Source of the DNA: an uncultured Pseudomonadota bacterium
Lineage (GTDB): Bacteria > Pseudomonadota > Gammaproteobacteria > Burkholderiales > Rhodocyclaceae
Direction of reading: 5' to 3'
DNA: 8,376 bases
NCBI GenBank assembly: GCA_903939665.1
Contig: CAJAHZ010000277.1
Span: 1 to 8,376 of the forward strand
The notes under the pieces are model-generated. The model worked only from the letters and a program-made list of their open reading frames with translations, was not told the DNA's origin and searched no databases. Position numbers and translations under genes: made by a program. Below are positions 1-4,896 of the stretch, in pieces. The number at the start of each line of letters is the position of its first letter. Within the stretch, counting starts at the first letter, position 1.

Positions 1-1
1 C

Positions 2-619
2 GGCACGCGCATAGTCGGCGTCCTCTTCGTTACCCTGCTCGCCGGCGCCTCGCTGTTTTTCTTCAACCGCGATTCGGCTTGGGACGATTGGGCACTGTAT
101 TTTTTTGGCTCGTACGCACTCGGCGTGCTGGCTTACTGGACGTCAAGCCACAAACACAACGCCGATTGGCTAAGCGTGATTGCTGTGGCGGTCGGTGTCG
201 CGCTGCTCATCGATTTTCGTTCGCGCATCGTCGTCGCGCTGCTCATCGCTCTAGCGCTGGGGATCGCCCGACGCACCGGCGGGCTGGAGACCTGGCCAAG
301 AAACGGCGTCATCGCCTACCTGGGCCAGATTTCCTATTCGGTGTTCCTGGTTAATTTTCCGGTCGCGCTCGTGGTCAACGCGCTGTTCGCCTACTTCGCG
401 CCGGACAACGTGCTGGCCAACGCGCTCGGCATGCTGGTCGCCTGGTTAGCCTGCATCCTCGTCGGCGCGGCATTCCACCGCCACGTCGAAAGCAGCACCC
501 GACAGATTCAAACAGCGATCAGCCAGGTCGCTCGCCTGCTGCTGCAACCCTTGCGTCAATTCCGCCCGTTGCAGCGCTTCTTCGACTGGCTGACACTGGT
601 GCTGCGCGTCAGGTCTTGA
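2..619 (+). CDS. Acyltransferase 3 family membrane protein, C-terminal part (5' end outside window)
   Basis: The reading frame is open from base 2 to the TGA at 617-619, giving 205 visible residues; the start lies upstream of the window. At least five hydrophobic stretches can be read (for example VGVLFVTLLAG, VIAVAVGVALLI, VVALLIALALG, LGMLVAWLACILVGAAF). Between them is the segment IAYLGQISYSVFLVNFPVAL, which matches the late 'YLG-x-ISYSlYLvH-P' region of acyltransferase-3 / OafA-type integral membrane proteins. These proteins transfer acetyl or other acyl groups to exported polysaccharides and lipids. The usual His after 'YLV' is Asn here. The last ~50 residues (HRHVESSTRQIQ onward) form a basic, probably cytoplasmic tail. 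Substrate cannot be told, and the catalytic N-terminal His/Arg region is not visible. The ATG at 125 is internal. The 3' end overlaps convergent hemB by 11 bp. Family call is fairly sure; function is not. Confidence 0.78.
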   Translation, partial: GTRIVGVLFVTLLAGASLFFFNRDSAWDDWALYFFGSYALGVLAYWTSSHKHNADWLSVIAVAVGVALLIDFRSRIVVALLIALALGIARRTGGLETWPRNGVIAYLGQISYSVFLVNFPVALVVNALFAYFAPDNVLANALGMLVAWLACILVGAAFHRHVESSTRQIQTAISQVARLLLQPLRQFRPLQRFFDWLTLVLRVRS

Positions 620-1628
620 TCCAGGCAGCGGCGTCCAGCGCAAAGTAAGTCAGTATTCCGTCGGCACCCGCCCGCTTGAAGGCGAGCAAGCTTTCCAGCA
701 CACAGGCCTCCTCGTTCAGCCAGCCGTTCTGTGCGGCCGCCTTGAGCATCGCATACTCACCGCTGACCTGATAAACGTAGGTCGGCACCTTGAACTCGTC
801 CTTCACGCGGCGCACGATATCAAGGTAGGGCATGCCCGGCTTCACCATCACCATGTCGGCGCCTTCGGCCAGGTCGAGCGCGACTTCGCGCAGCGCTTCA
901 TCGGTGTTCGCGGGGTCCATCTGGTAGGTATATTTATTGCCCTTGCCAAGATTCCCGGCAGAACCGACCGCATCGCGGAAAGGCCCGTAAAAGGCCGACG
1001 CATACTTTGCCGAGTAGGCCAGAATACGCGTGTATATCTGCCCGGCGCCATCAAGTTCGGCCCGGATGCGCGCCACGCGCCCGTCCATCATATCGGAAGG
1101 CGCGACAACATCGGCGCCCGCCTGAGCATGGATGAGCGCTTGCTTAGCCAGCACTTCGAGCGTTTCATCGTTAAGCACATAAGCACGCGGGTCGTCGGCG
1201 TCAATTAGCCCGTCTTGCCCGTGACTGGTGTAGGGATCAAGGGCAACATCCGTAATCACGCCGAGTTCCGGAAATTCTTTTTTCAGCGCTGCCACAACGC
1301 GTGGCACCAGCCCATCCGGGTTGTAGGCTTCTTCAGCGCCCGGCGTCTTGAATGCGGCGTCAATCACCGGGAACAGCGCGAGCGCGGGAACACCCAGGCT
1401 GACTGCGCGCTCCGCCGTTTTCAACAAATGGTCCAGGCTCTGCCGTTCGACACCCGGCATCGAGGACACCGGCTCGACGCGGTTGGCGCCTTCCAGCACG
1501 AACACCGGGTAGATGAAATCATTCGATGTGAGTACTGACTCACGCATCAAGCGGCGTGAAAACTCGTCGCGGCGCATACGGCGCATGCGCGTAGCGGGAA
1601 AATTCCCGGTCGTGATTTTTGTATTCAT
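609..1628 (-). CDS. hemB: Delta-aminolevulinic acid dehydratase (porphobilinogen synthase)
   Basis: 339 residues, the usual HemB length. The enzyme condenses two 5-aminolevulinate molecules to porphobilinogen in cytoplasmic heme synthesis. The two Schiff-base lysines are readable by alignment to known HemBs: K208 in YSAKYAS and K263 in MVKPGMPYLD. Other family blocks present are SAFYGPFRDA (211-220), KYTYQMDP (232-239), QVSGEYAM (287-294) and the C-terminal LTYFALD. The metal loop at 127-140 reads DVALDPYTSHGQDG; the cysteines of the zinc-type loop (DVCLCEYTSHGHCG) are Ala/Asp, so this is the zinc-independent, probably Mg-stimulated class, as in Pseudomonas aeruginosa. The ATG (1626-1628) has only a weak GGAAAG-like ribosome site. 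The N-terminal tail (residues 1-20) is basic. engB lies 163 bp upstream on the same strand, so the two may be co-transcribed. The 3' end overlaps the convergent acyltransferase gene. Very secure call. Confidence 0.97.
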   Translation of the reverse strand: MNTKITTGNFPATRMRRMRRDEFSRRLMRESVLTSNDFIYPVFVLEGANRVEPVSSMPGVERQSLDHLLKTAERAVSLGVPALALFPVIDAAFKTPGAEEAYNPDGLVPRVVAALKKEFPELGVITDVALDPYTSHGQDGLIDADDPRAYVLNDETLEVLAKQALIHAQAGADVVAPSDMMDGRVARIRAELDGAGQIYTRILAYSAKYASAFYGPFRDAVGSAGNLGKGNKYTYQMDPANTDEALREVALDLAEGADMVMVKPGMPYLDIVRRVKDEFKVPTYVYQVSGEYAMLKAAAQNGWLNEEACVLESLLAFKRAGADGILTYFALDAAAWIKT

Positions 1629-1719
1629 AAACTTTCCGGCGTCACATGAACAAAATTAGCTAAAAACTTCTTCCCAGAGTGGAACTTCCGGCGAATTGCT
1701 CTATCTTAGAAATAGATGG

Positions 1720-1815
1720 TACACACCGTCTCCCGCTTCACCTCCCTGAGCGGGCGCCTTATTCCAATTAAGGCATTTCGCCCCCGGTCATCTATTTACC
1801 GGGGGCTTTTTGTTT
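1720..1815 (+). ncRNA. Putative small RNA with three hairpins and an anti-Shine-Dalgarno loop (anti-hemB-like)
   Basis: Three back-to-back stem-loops lie on the + strand between hemB and engB. Hairpin 1: CCCGCT (1732-1737) pairs with AGCGGG (1749-1754); the loop TCACCTCCCTG contains TCACCTCC, identical to the 3' tail of 16S rRNA. Hairpin 2: GCCTTA (1756-1761) pairs with TAAGGC (1769-1774), loop TTCCAAT. Hairpin 3: GCCCCCGGT (1780-1788) pairs with ACCGGGGGC (1798-1806), then TTTTTGTTT, a complete intrinsic terminator for + strand transcription, although no + strand gene lies upstream to need it. No ORF fits. The expected RNA is about 85-100 nt. The start is uncertain: TAGAAA at 1707-1712 or TACACA at 1720-1725 (18 bp after TTGCTC at 1696-1701) are weak -10 candidates. 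From memory, Rfam holds a Burkholderia 'anti-hemB' RNA and a betaproteobacterial toxic sRNA family with anti-SD loops; membership could not be checked. The last 24 nt are antisense to the engB 3' end. Confidence 0.66.
1780..1815 (+). terminator. Rho-independent terminator of the putative small RNA
   Basis: A perfect 9-bp GC-rich stem (1780-1788 with 1798-1806), 9-nt loop CATCTATTT, followed by TTTTTGTTT. The T-run is on the + strand, so it stops rightward transcription. The 3' half overlaps the last codons of engB (stop codon at 1792-1794, inside the loop). On the minus strand the hairpin is followed by GAAATGCC, not a T-run, so it would be a poor terminator for engB. A minus-strand transcript could therefore read on towards hemB. 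Confidence 0.8.
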
Positions 1816-2526
1816 GACGCCAATTGCTGCGCCTTGCGTCGTCCGCGCGCTCCAGCCGATTGCGCTGCGGTTCTTTGGCCGCGCCACTTTTTCGGTTCTC
1901 AACCTGACGGGGGGCGCCTGCTCCTCCCGGACTTCCATCCCCATCCAGCTGCCCAAAACTTTCTCTGCCTCGGCAACGCCTGTTTTCTTCAGGCTTGAGA
2001 ACAATTGCAGCGTGCAATTTTCGCTGATCTTTGCCAGCGCAGTCTGCACCTCGCGCAAGGCGAGCGCCTGCTCCTGACGGGTCAACTTGTCCGCCTTGGA
2101 GAGCAGGATATGAATCGGCTTGCCGGTCTGCGCGAACCAGGCCAGCATCTGCAGATCGAGTTCGGTCAATGGATGACGACTATCCATGATCAGCACCAAA
2201 CCGACGAGCGGTTCGCGATAACGCAAATACGGCGCGAGCAAACCCTCCCATTGTGAGCGAATCTCTTCTGGTGCCTTGGCAAAACCGTAACCGGGCAAGT
2301 CGACGAGGTATTTACCCTCTTCCAGCCCGAAATAGTTGAGATGCTGCGTGCGCCCGGGGGTTTTGGACACGAAAGCAAGACGCGTGTGATTCGCCAGCGT
2401 GTTGATCGCCGACGATTTTCCGGCGTTTGAGCGACCGGCAAAGGCGACTTCGTAGCATGAATCGGGCGGCAAATCGCGCAACTGTGCGACGGTTGTATGA
2501 AAAACCGCCTTCTGAAAGAGGGGCAT
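1792..2526 (-). CDS. engB: Ribosome biogenesis GTP-binding protein EngB/YsxC/YihA
   Basis: A TRAFAC-class GTPase needed for late 50S subunit assembly in the cytoplasm. With the ATG at 2524-2526 it has 244 residues. The G motifs are readable in order: G1 GRSNAGKS (31-38), G2 around TPGRTQ (56-61), G3 DLPGYG (76-81), G4 SKAD (143-146) and G5-like SSLKKTG (177-183). The core AFAGRSNAGKSSAINTLAN and AFVSKTPGRTQ is typical of the family. An in-frame TTG at 2530-2532 would add two residues; neither start has a clear Shine-Dalgarno, and ATG is preferred because MPLFQKAVFHTTVAQLRDLP resembles betaproteobacterial N-termini. Family members are usually about 195-215 residues; here a basic, low-complexity tail follows residue ~200. 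The last codons lie inside the terminator hairpin of the + strand small RNA. Divergent from the cytochrome c4 gene; hemB is downstream on the same strand. Confidence 0.95.
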   Translation of the reverse strand: MPLFQKAVFHTTVAQLRDLPPDSCYEVAFAGRSNAGKSSAINTLANHTRLAFVSKTPGRTQHLNYFGLEEGKYLVDLPGYGFAKAPEEIRSQWEGLLAPYLRYREPLVGLVLIMDSRHPLTELDLQMLAWFAQTGKPIHILLSKADKLTRQEQALALREVQTALAKISENCTLQLFSSLKKTGVAEAEKVLGSWMGMEVREEQAPPVRLRTEKVARPKNRSAIGWSARTTQGAAIGVKQKAPGK

Positions 2527-2574
2527 GGGCAAACCGAAGAGGATGGAGGCGCACGCGCTAAAGCGCCAAAGTGT

Positions 2575-2584
2575 TATAGAATAT
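2575..2584. promoter_or_regulatory. Possible overlapping divergent -10 elements between engB and cytochrome c4
   Basis: In the 111-bp divergent gap, the AT-rich patch at 2572-2584 reads TAGAAT on the + strand (2577-2582, five of six matches to TATAAT) and TATAAC on the minus strand. A single spot could thus serve both genes. No convincing -35 hexamer is seen at 16-18 bp on either side, so this is a weak assignment. A short GCGCT/AGCGC inverted repeat sits just upstream (2556-2567). Confidence 0.25.
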
Positions 2585-2625
2585 CAGGTTTGTTGATTCG
2601 TTTCTCTGGCTGCAGATTCGTACAT

Positions 2626-2630
2626 AGGAG
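2626..2630 (+). promoter_or_regulatory. Ribosome binding site that fixes the cytochrome c4 start
   Basis: AGGAG followed by a 7-nt spacer (TTTGGAC) and ATG at 2638. The frame stays open upstream to an ATG at 2497, but that longer form would put 47 charged residues before the signal peptide and overlap the engB start. This site decides for 2638. Confidence 0.85.
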
Positions 2631-2637
2631 TTTGGAC

Positions 2638-3276
2638 ATGATTCGTACCACGGCACTTGCGGTTCTCCTGGCCGCCAGTTTTTCCGCTTTCGCAACAGAA
2701 GAAGCCAAAACCAAAGTCGATTTGGCAAAGGCGAAGACCATTGCCGAAAGCGTTTGCATCGCCTGTCATGGCGCAGACGGCAACAGCGCGATAGCAACCA
2801 ACCCGAATCTCGCCGGCCAGATTCCGGAGTACCTGCACAAGCAACTGAGCAACTTCAAGGCGGTCGGCGACAAACCCGCCGTTCGCAACAGCCCGATCAT
2901 GGGCGGCATGGCAGCCATGCTCAGCGAAGAAGACATGAAGAGCCTGTCGGTATATTTTTCACAGCAAAAACTGAAACCGTCTGCCGCAAAAGACCCGGTC
3001 TTGGTTGCCGAAGGTCAGAAAATCTGGCGCATGGGCGACTTCAACAAAGGCGTTCCGGCCTGTGCCGGTTGTCACGGTGCTGCAGGCGCTGGCCTGCCGG
3101 CGCAGTACCCGGCGCTTTCCGGCCAGTATGCGGAATACACTGAAGACCAGCTGAAAAAATTCCGTCTCGACGAACGCGCCAACGATCAGGAAAAAGTGAT
3201 GCGCACGATTGCCGCCAAGCTGTCCGACCGGCAGATCAAAGCCGTCGCGGAATACGCTGCAGGCCTTCGCCCGTAA
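2638..3276 (+). CDS. Di-heme cytochrome c4
   Basis: 212-residue precursor of a periplasmic di-heme c-type cytochrome, an electron carrier between the bc1 complex and terminal oxidases or reductases. Residues 1-19 form a signal peptide (MIRTTALAVLLAASFSAFA, cleavage likely before TEEAK). Two class I cytochrome c domains follow. Heme 1: CIACH (40-44), with Met in NSPIMGGMAAML (88 or 91) as the likely sixth ligand. Heme 2: CAGCH (142-146), with the likely Met at 188 in EKVMRTIAAKLSD. Two similar halves, the PNLAGQ..YL and YPALSGQ..Y repeats, and total length are typical of c4. Start chosen from the AGGAG site. A strong terminator follows, so the gene is probably monocistronic. Which oxidase or reductase it serves cannot be told from here. 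Confidence 0.95.
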   Translation: MIRTTALAVLLAASFSAFATEEAKTKVDLAKAKTIAESVCIACHGADGNSAIATNPNLAGQIPEYLHKQLSNFKAVGDKPAVRNSPIMGGMAAMLSEEDMKSLSVYFSQQKLKPSAAKDPVLVAEGQKIWRMGDFNKGVPACAGCHGAAGAGLPAQYPALSGQYAEYTEDQLKKFRLDERANDQEKVMRTIAAKLSDRQIKAVAEYAAGLRP

Positions 3277-3301
3277 GCGCGAACGCACCCGCAGACAAAG
3301 C

Positions 3302-3333
3302 AATGGGTGGCACGTGCCACCCATTTTTGTTTT
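3302..3333 (+). terminator. Rho-independent terminator after cytochrome c4
   Basis: Bases 3302-3325 form a perfect 24-bp palindrome centred on CACGTG. In RNA this is a stem of about 10 bp (AATGGGTGGC with GCCACCCATT) with a four-base ACGT loop. It is followed by a T-rich run to 3333 (TTTGTTTT after the stem). It lies 26 bp after the stop codon. No other gene uses it. Confidence 0.9.
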
Positions 3334-3353
3334 CTCTGCCGACGCATCACCCC

Positions 3354-3382
3354 TTGGCAAGGAAGGGATGACGCTCTAGTAT
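3354..3382 (+). promoter_or_regulatory. Candidate sigma-70 promoter of the CBS-domain gene
   Basis: TTGGCA (3354-3359, five of six matches to TTGACA), a spacer of exactly 17 bp and TAGTAT (3377-3382, four of six matches to TATAAT). Transcription would start near 3389, giving a leader of about 28 nt before the ATG at 3417. It lies downstream of the c4 terminator, which fits a separate transcription unit. Confidence 0.5.
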
Positions 3383-3416
3383 TGCAATTGCTTTCCCGAC
3401 AACAAAAGGACGCTTC

Positions 3417-3848
3417 ATGAAAACACTGCGGCAACTCCTCTCCGGCAAGCGCCAACCGCTCGCTGCAGTCTCCCCGAACGACACCGTTCTCGACGCCCTG
3501 CAACTGATGGCCACACACGATGTCGGCGCTTTGCTCGTGCTCGATGGCGAAAAGCTGGTCGGCATCTTTTCGGAACGCGACTACGCGCGCAAGATCATCC
3601 TGCACGGCAAGGCCTCGAAAGACACCAAGATCAGCGAAATCATGAGCGACAAGGTGCTTTACGTCACCCTTGAGCGCACTGTCGACGAGTGCATGGCGAT
3701 CATGTCCGAAAAACATTTCCGCCACCTGCCGGTGATGGATGACCAGCAAAAGGTCGTCGGCATCGTCTCGATCGGCGATCTGGTCAAGGAAACGATCTGC
3801 GAACAACAATTTATTATCCGCCAGTTGGAAAGTTACATCGCTGGCTGA
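3417..3848 (+). CDS. Stand-alone tandem CBS-domain protein
   Basis: 143 residues consisting almost only of two CBS domains (about 14-62 and 74-128). Domain 1 ends in LVGIFSERDYARKI, domain 2 in VVGIVSIGDLVKE; both carry the 'vGivs-x-D' signature that in other CBS pairs lines the adenine-nucleotide binding cleft. Such small Bateman-module proteins are soluble and generally thought to bind AMP, ATP, NAD or similar ligands and act on partner proteins. No catalytic or DNA-binding domain is present. AAGGA at 3406-3410 lies 6 nt before the ATG and supports the start. It has its own promoter and a strong terminator, so its neighbours give no clue to a partner. Physiological role unknown. Confidence 0.93.
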   Translation: MKTLRQLLSGKRQPLAAVSPNDTVLDALQLMATHDVGALLVLDGEKLVGIFSERDYARKIILHGKASKDTKISEIMSDKVLYVTLERTVDECMAIMSEKHFRHLPVMDDQQKVVGIVSIGDLVKETICEQQFIIRQLESYIAG

Positions 3849-3869
3849 GATTGCGCTTATCCGCTTCAT

Positions 3870-3910
3870 TGGCTTGCTGCCGTCTTGGCAGCAAGCCATT
3901 TTATTTTTTT
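3870..3910 (+). terminator. Rho-independent terminator after the CBS-domain gene
   Basis: GGCTTGCTGCC (3871-3881) pairs perfectly with GGCAGCAAGCC (3887-3897); loop GTCTT; followed by ATTTTATTTTTTT. An 11-bp GC-rich stem plus a long T tract makes this the strongest terminator in the window. It isolates the downstream sigma cassette from upstream transcription. Confidence 0.93.
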
Positions 3911-3930
3911 AGCGCAAAATTCCTTTCCTT

Positions 3931-3959
3931 GGAATAAACACGTTGCGCCCGCTGTTTAC
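3931..3959 (+). promoter_or_regulatory. Candidate ECF-sigma promoter of the COG4315-sigma-anti-sigma operon
   Basis: GGAATAAA begins at 3931. GTTTAC (3954-3959) follows GGAATA with a 17-bp spacer. This resembles the general ECF promoter form (GGAA-type -35 with an AAC/AAA tail, GTT/CGT-type -10). No good sigma-70 pair is seen; the best alternative is TTGCGC (3943-3948) with TGTAAG (3965-3970). Its position directly ahead of an operon encoding an ECF sigma factor suggests autoregulation. This is inference from one site. Confidence 0.4.
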
Positions 3960-3980
3960 CTGAATGTAAGCCAACCCCTC

Positions 3981-3986
3981 AGGAGA
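3981..3986 (+). promoter_or_regulatory. Ribosome binding site that fixes the COG4315 protein start
   Basis: AGGAGA, 6-nt spacer, ATG at 3993. The frame is open back to 3885, but that longer start would lie inside the preceding terminator hairpin and place 36 extra residues before the signal peptide. The site decides for 3993. Confidence 0.85.
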
Positions 3987-3992
3987 CAGATC

Positions 3993-4370
3993 ATGAACAA
4001 GCTTCGCAACTCACTTCTTACCGCAGCCCTGGTTTCCACCCTGTTCGCCGGCATCGCCTCGGCACAGACGAGCGCCCCCGCAAAAATGGAGGGCGGCATG
4101 CTGGTCGGCGCCAACGGCATGACGCTATACACATTCGACAAGGACGCTGGCGGCAAAAGCGCCTGCAACGGCCCATGTGCCGGCAACTGGCCGCCGCTAA
4201 TGGCCAAGGAGGGCGACAAGGCCAGCGGTGACTGGAGCATCATCACCCGCGACGACGGCGGCAAGCAGTGGGCGTACAAAAGCAAGCCCGTCTATTTCTG
4301 GTCAAAAGACCAGAAGGCCGGTGACAAGACCGGCGACGGCTTCAATGGCGTATGGCACGTAGCCCAATAA
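3993..4370 (+). CDS. Small secreted protein of the COG4315 / 'secreted repeat' family
   Basis: 125-residue precursor. Residues 1-24 form a signal peptide (MNKLRNSLLTAALVSTLFAGIASA), cleaved probably after ASA. There is no lipobox cysteine, so the product should be soluble periplasmic or secreted, although many relatives are called lipoproteins. The mature part shows the family pattern: GANGMTLYTFDKD (39-51), then CNGPCAGNWPPLMA (58-71) with a close cysteine pair (C58, C62), then QWAYKSKPVYFWSKD (92-106) and GDGFNGVWHVA. The 'G-x-TLY-x-FDKD' and 'Y-x-G/S-x-P-x-Y-x-W-x-x-D' motifs are the repeat units of this family, whose biochemical function is not established. It is the first gene of an apparent operon with an ECF sigma and anti-sigma factor (25-bp gap, no terminator), so it may be a target or sensor component of that pathway. 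Family call good, function unknown. Confidence 0.88.
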   Translation: MNKLRNSLLTAALVSTLFAGIASAQTSAPAKMEGGMLVGANGMTLYTFDKDAGGKSACNGPCAGNWPPLMAKEGDKASGDWSIITRDDGGKQWAYKSKPVYFWSKDQKAGDKTGDGFNGVWHVAQ

Positions 4371-4395
4371 GGATCGACCAGCGTAGTATCGCTGC

Positions 4396-4896
4396 ATGGA
4401 AGATTTTGCCGCACACATTCCCCGGTTACGCCGCTACGCACGCGCGCTGACCGGGGAGCGATTCCTCGCCGATGATCTGGTACAGGATACGCTTGAGCGT
4501 GCTTTGGCAAAATTCAGCCTGTGGCGAACTACTGGCCGTCTTGAGTCCTGGCTATTGACCATGATGCACAACGTTTTCATCAACCAGATCAGATCGCGCG
4601 CCAGTCGTCCGCCGGAAACCCTGCTCGATGACACGACCGTCGAGCCGGTCGTGCGTGGTGCGCAAAGCGACCGACTCGAGCTGCGCGATCTCGATAACGC
4701 GTTGAACGCACTGCCGCCGGAACAGCGCGAAGTCCTTTTGCTGGTCACGCTCGAAGAACTTTCGTACGAAGAAACCGCCCGCATTCTTGACCTGCCGGTC
4801 GGCACCGTCATGTCCCGGTTGTCGCGCGCACGCGATCGATTGCGTCAGTTGCTCGACGGCAGCGCGGCCAGCATCGCACTGAAGGTCGTCAAATGA
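4396..4896 (+). CDS. ECF-type RNA polymerase sigma factor
   Basis: 166 residues, typical for a minimal group 4 (ECF) sigma factor. Region 2 occupies about 5-70: ADDLVQDTLERAL (25-37) is the core-binding part and WLLTMMHNVFINQIRS the -10 recognition part. Region 4 occupies about 101-155: ALPPEQREVLLLVTLEELSYEETARILDLPVGTVMSRLSRAR, with the helix-turn-helix that reads the -35 element. There is no region 1 or 3. The ATG at 4396 lacks a clear Shine-Dalgarno; translation may depend partly on coupling to the gene 25 bp upstream. The stop codon overlaps the start of the anti-sigma gene (ATGA at 4893-4896), the usual sigma/anti-sigma arrangement. Which ECF group it belongs to cannot be settled by eye. 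Family call secure; stimulus unknown. Confidence 0.95.
   Translation: MEDFAAHIPRLRRYARALTGERFLADDLVQDTLERALAKFSLWRTTGRLESWLLTMMHNVFINQIRSRASRPPETLLDDTTVEPVVRGAQSDRLELRDLDNALNALPPEQREVLLLVTLEELSYEETARILDLPVGTVMSRLSRARDRLRQLLDGSAASIALKVVK

Noticed and set aside
1629..1719. Riboswitch or attenuator in the hemB leader on the minus strand
   Set aside because: The minus strand holds only the mirror image of the + strand hairpins. No small leader ORF or known aptamer core is recognisable, and the T-run is on the + strand.
2497..2637. Longer start for the cytochrome c4 gene (ATG at 2497)
   Set aside because: Would add 47 charged residues before a clear signal peptide and overlap the divergent engB start; AGGAG at 2626 supports ATG 2638.
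3186..3899. 237-residue minus-strand open frame opposite c4 and the CBS gene
   Set aside because: Spans two terminators and mirrors genes with clear families; its translation shows no recognisable motif. A shadow frame in GC-rich DNA.
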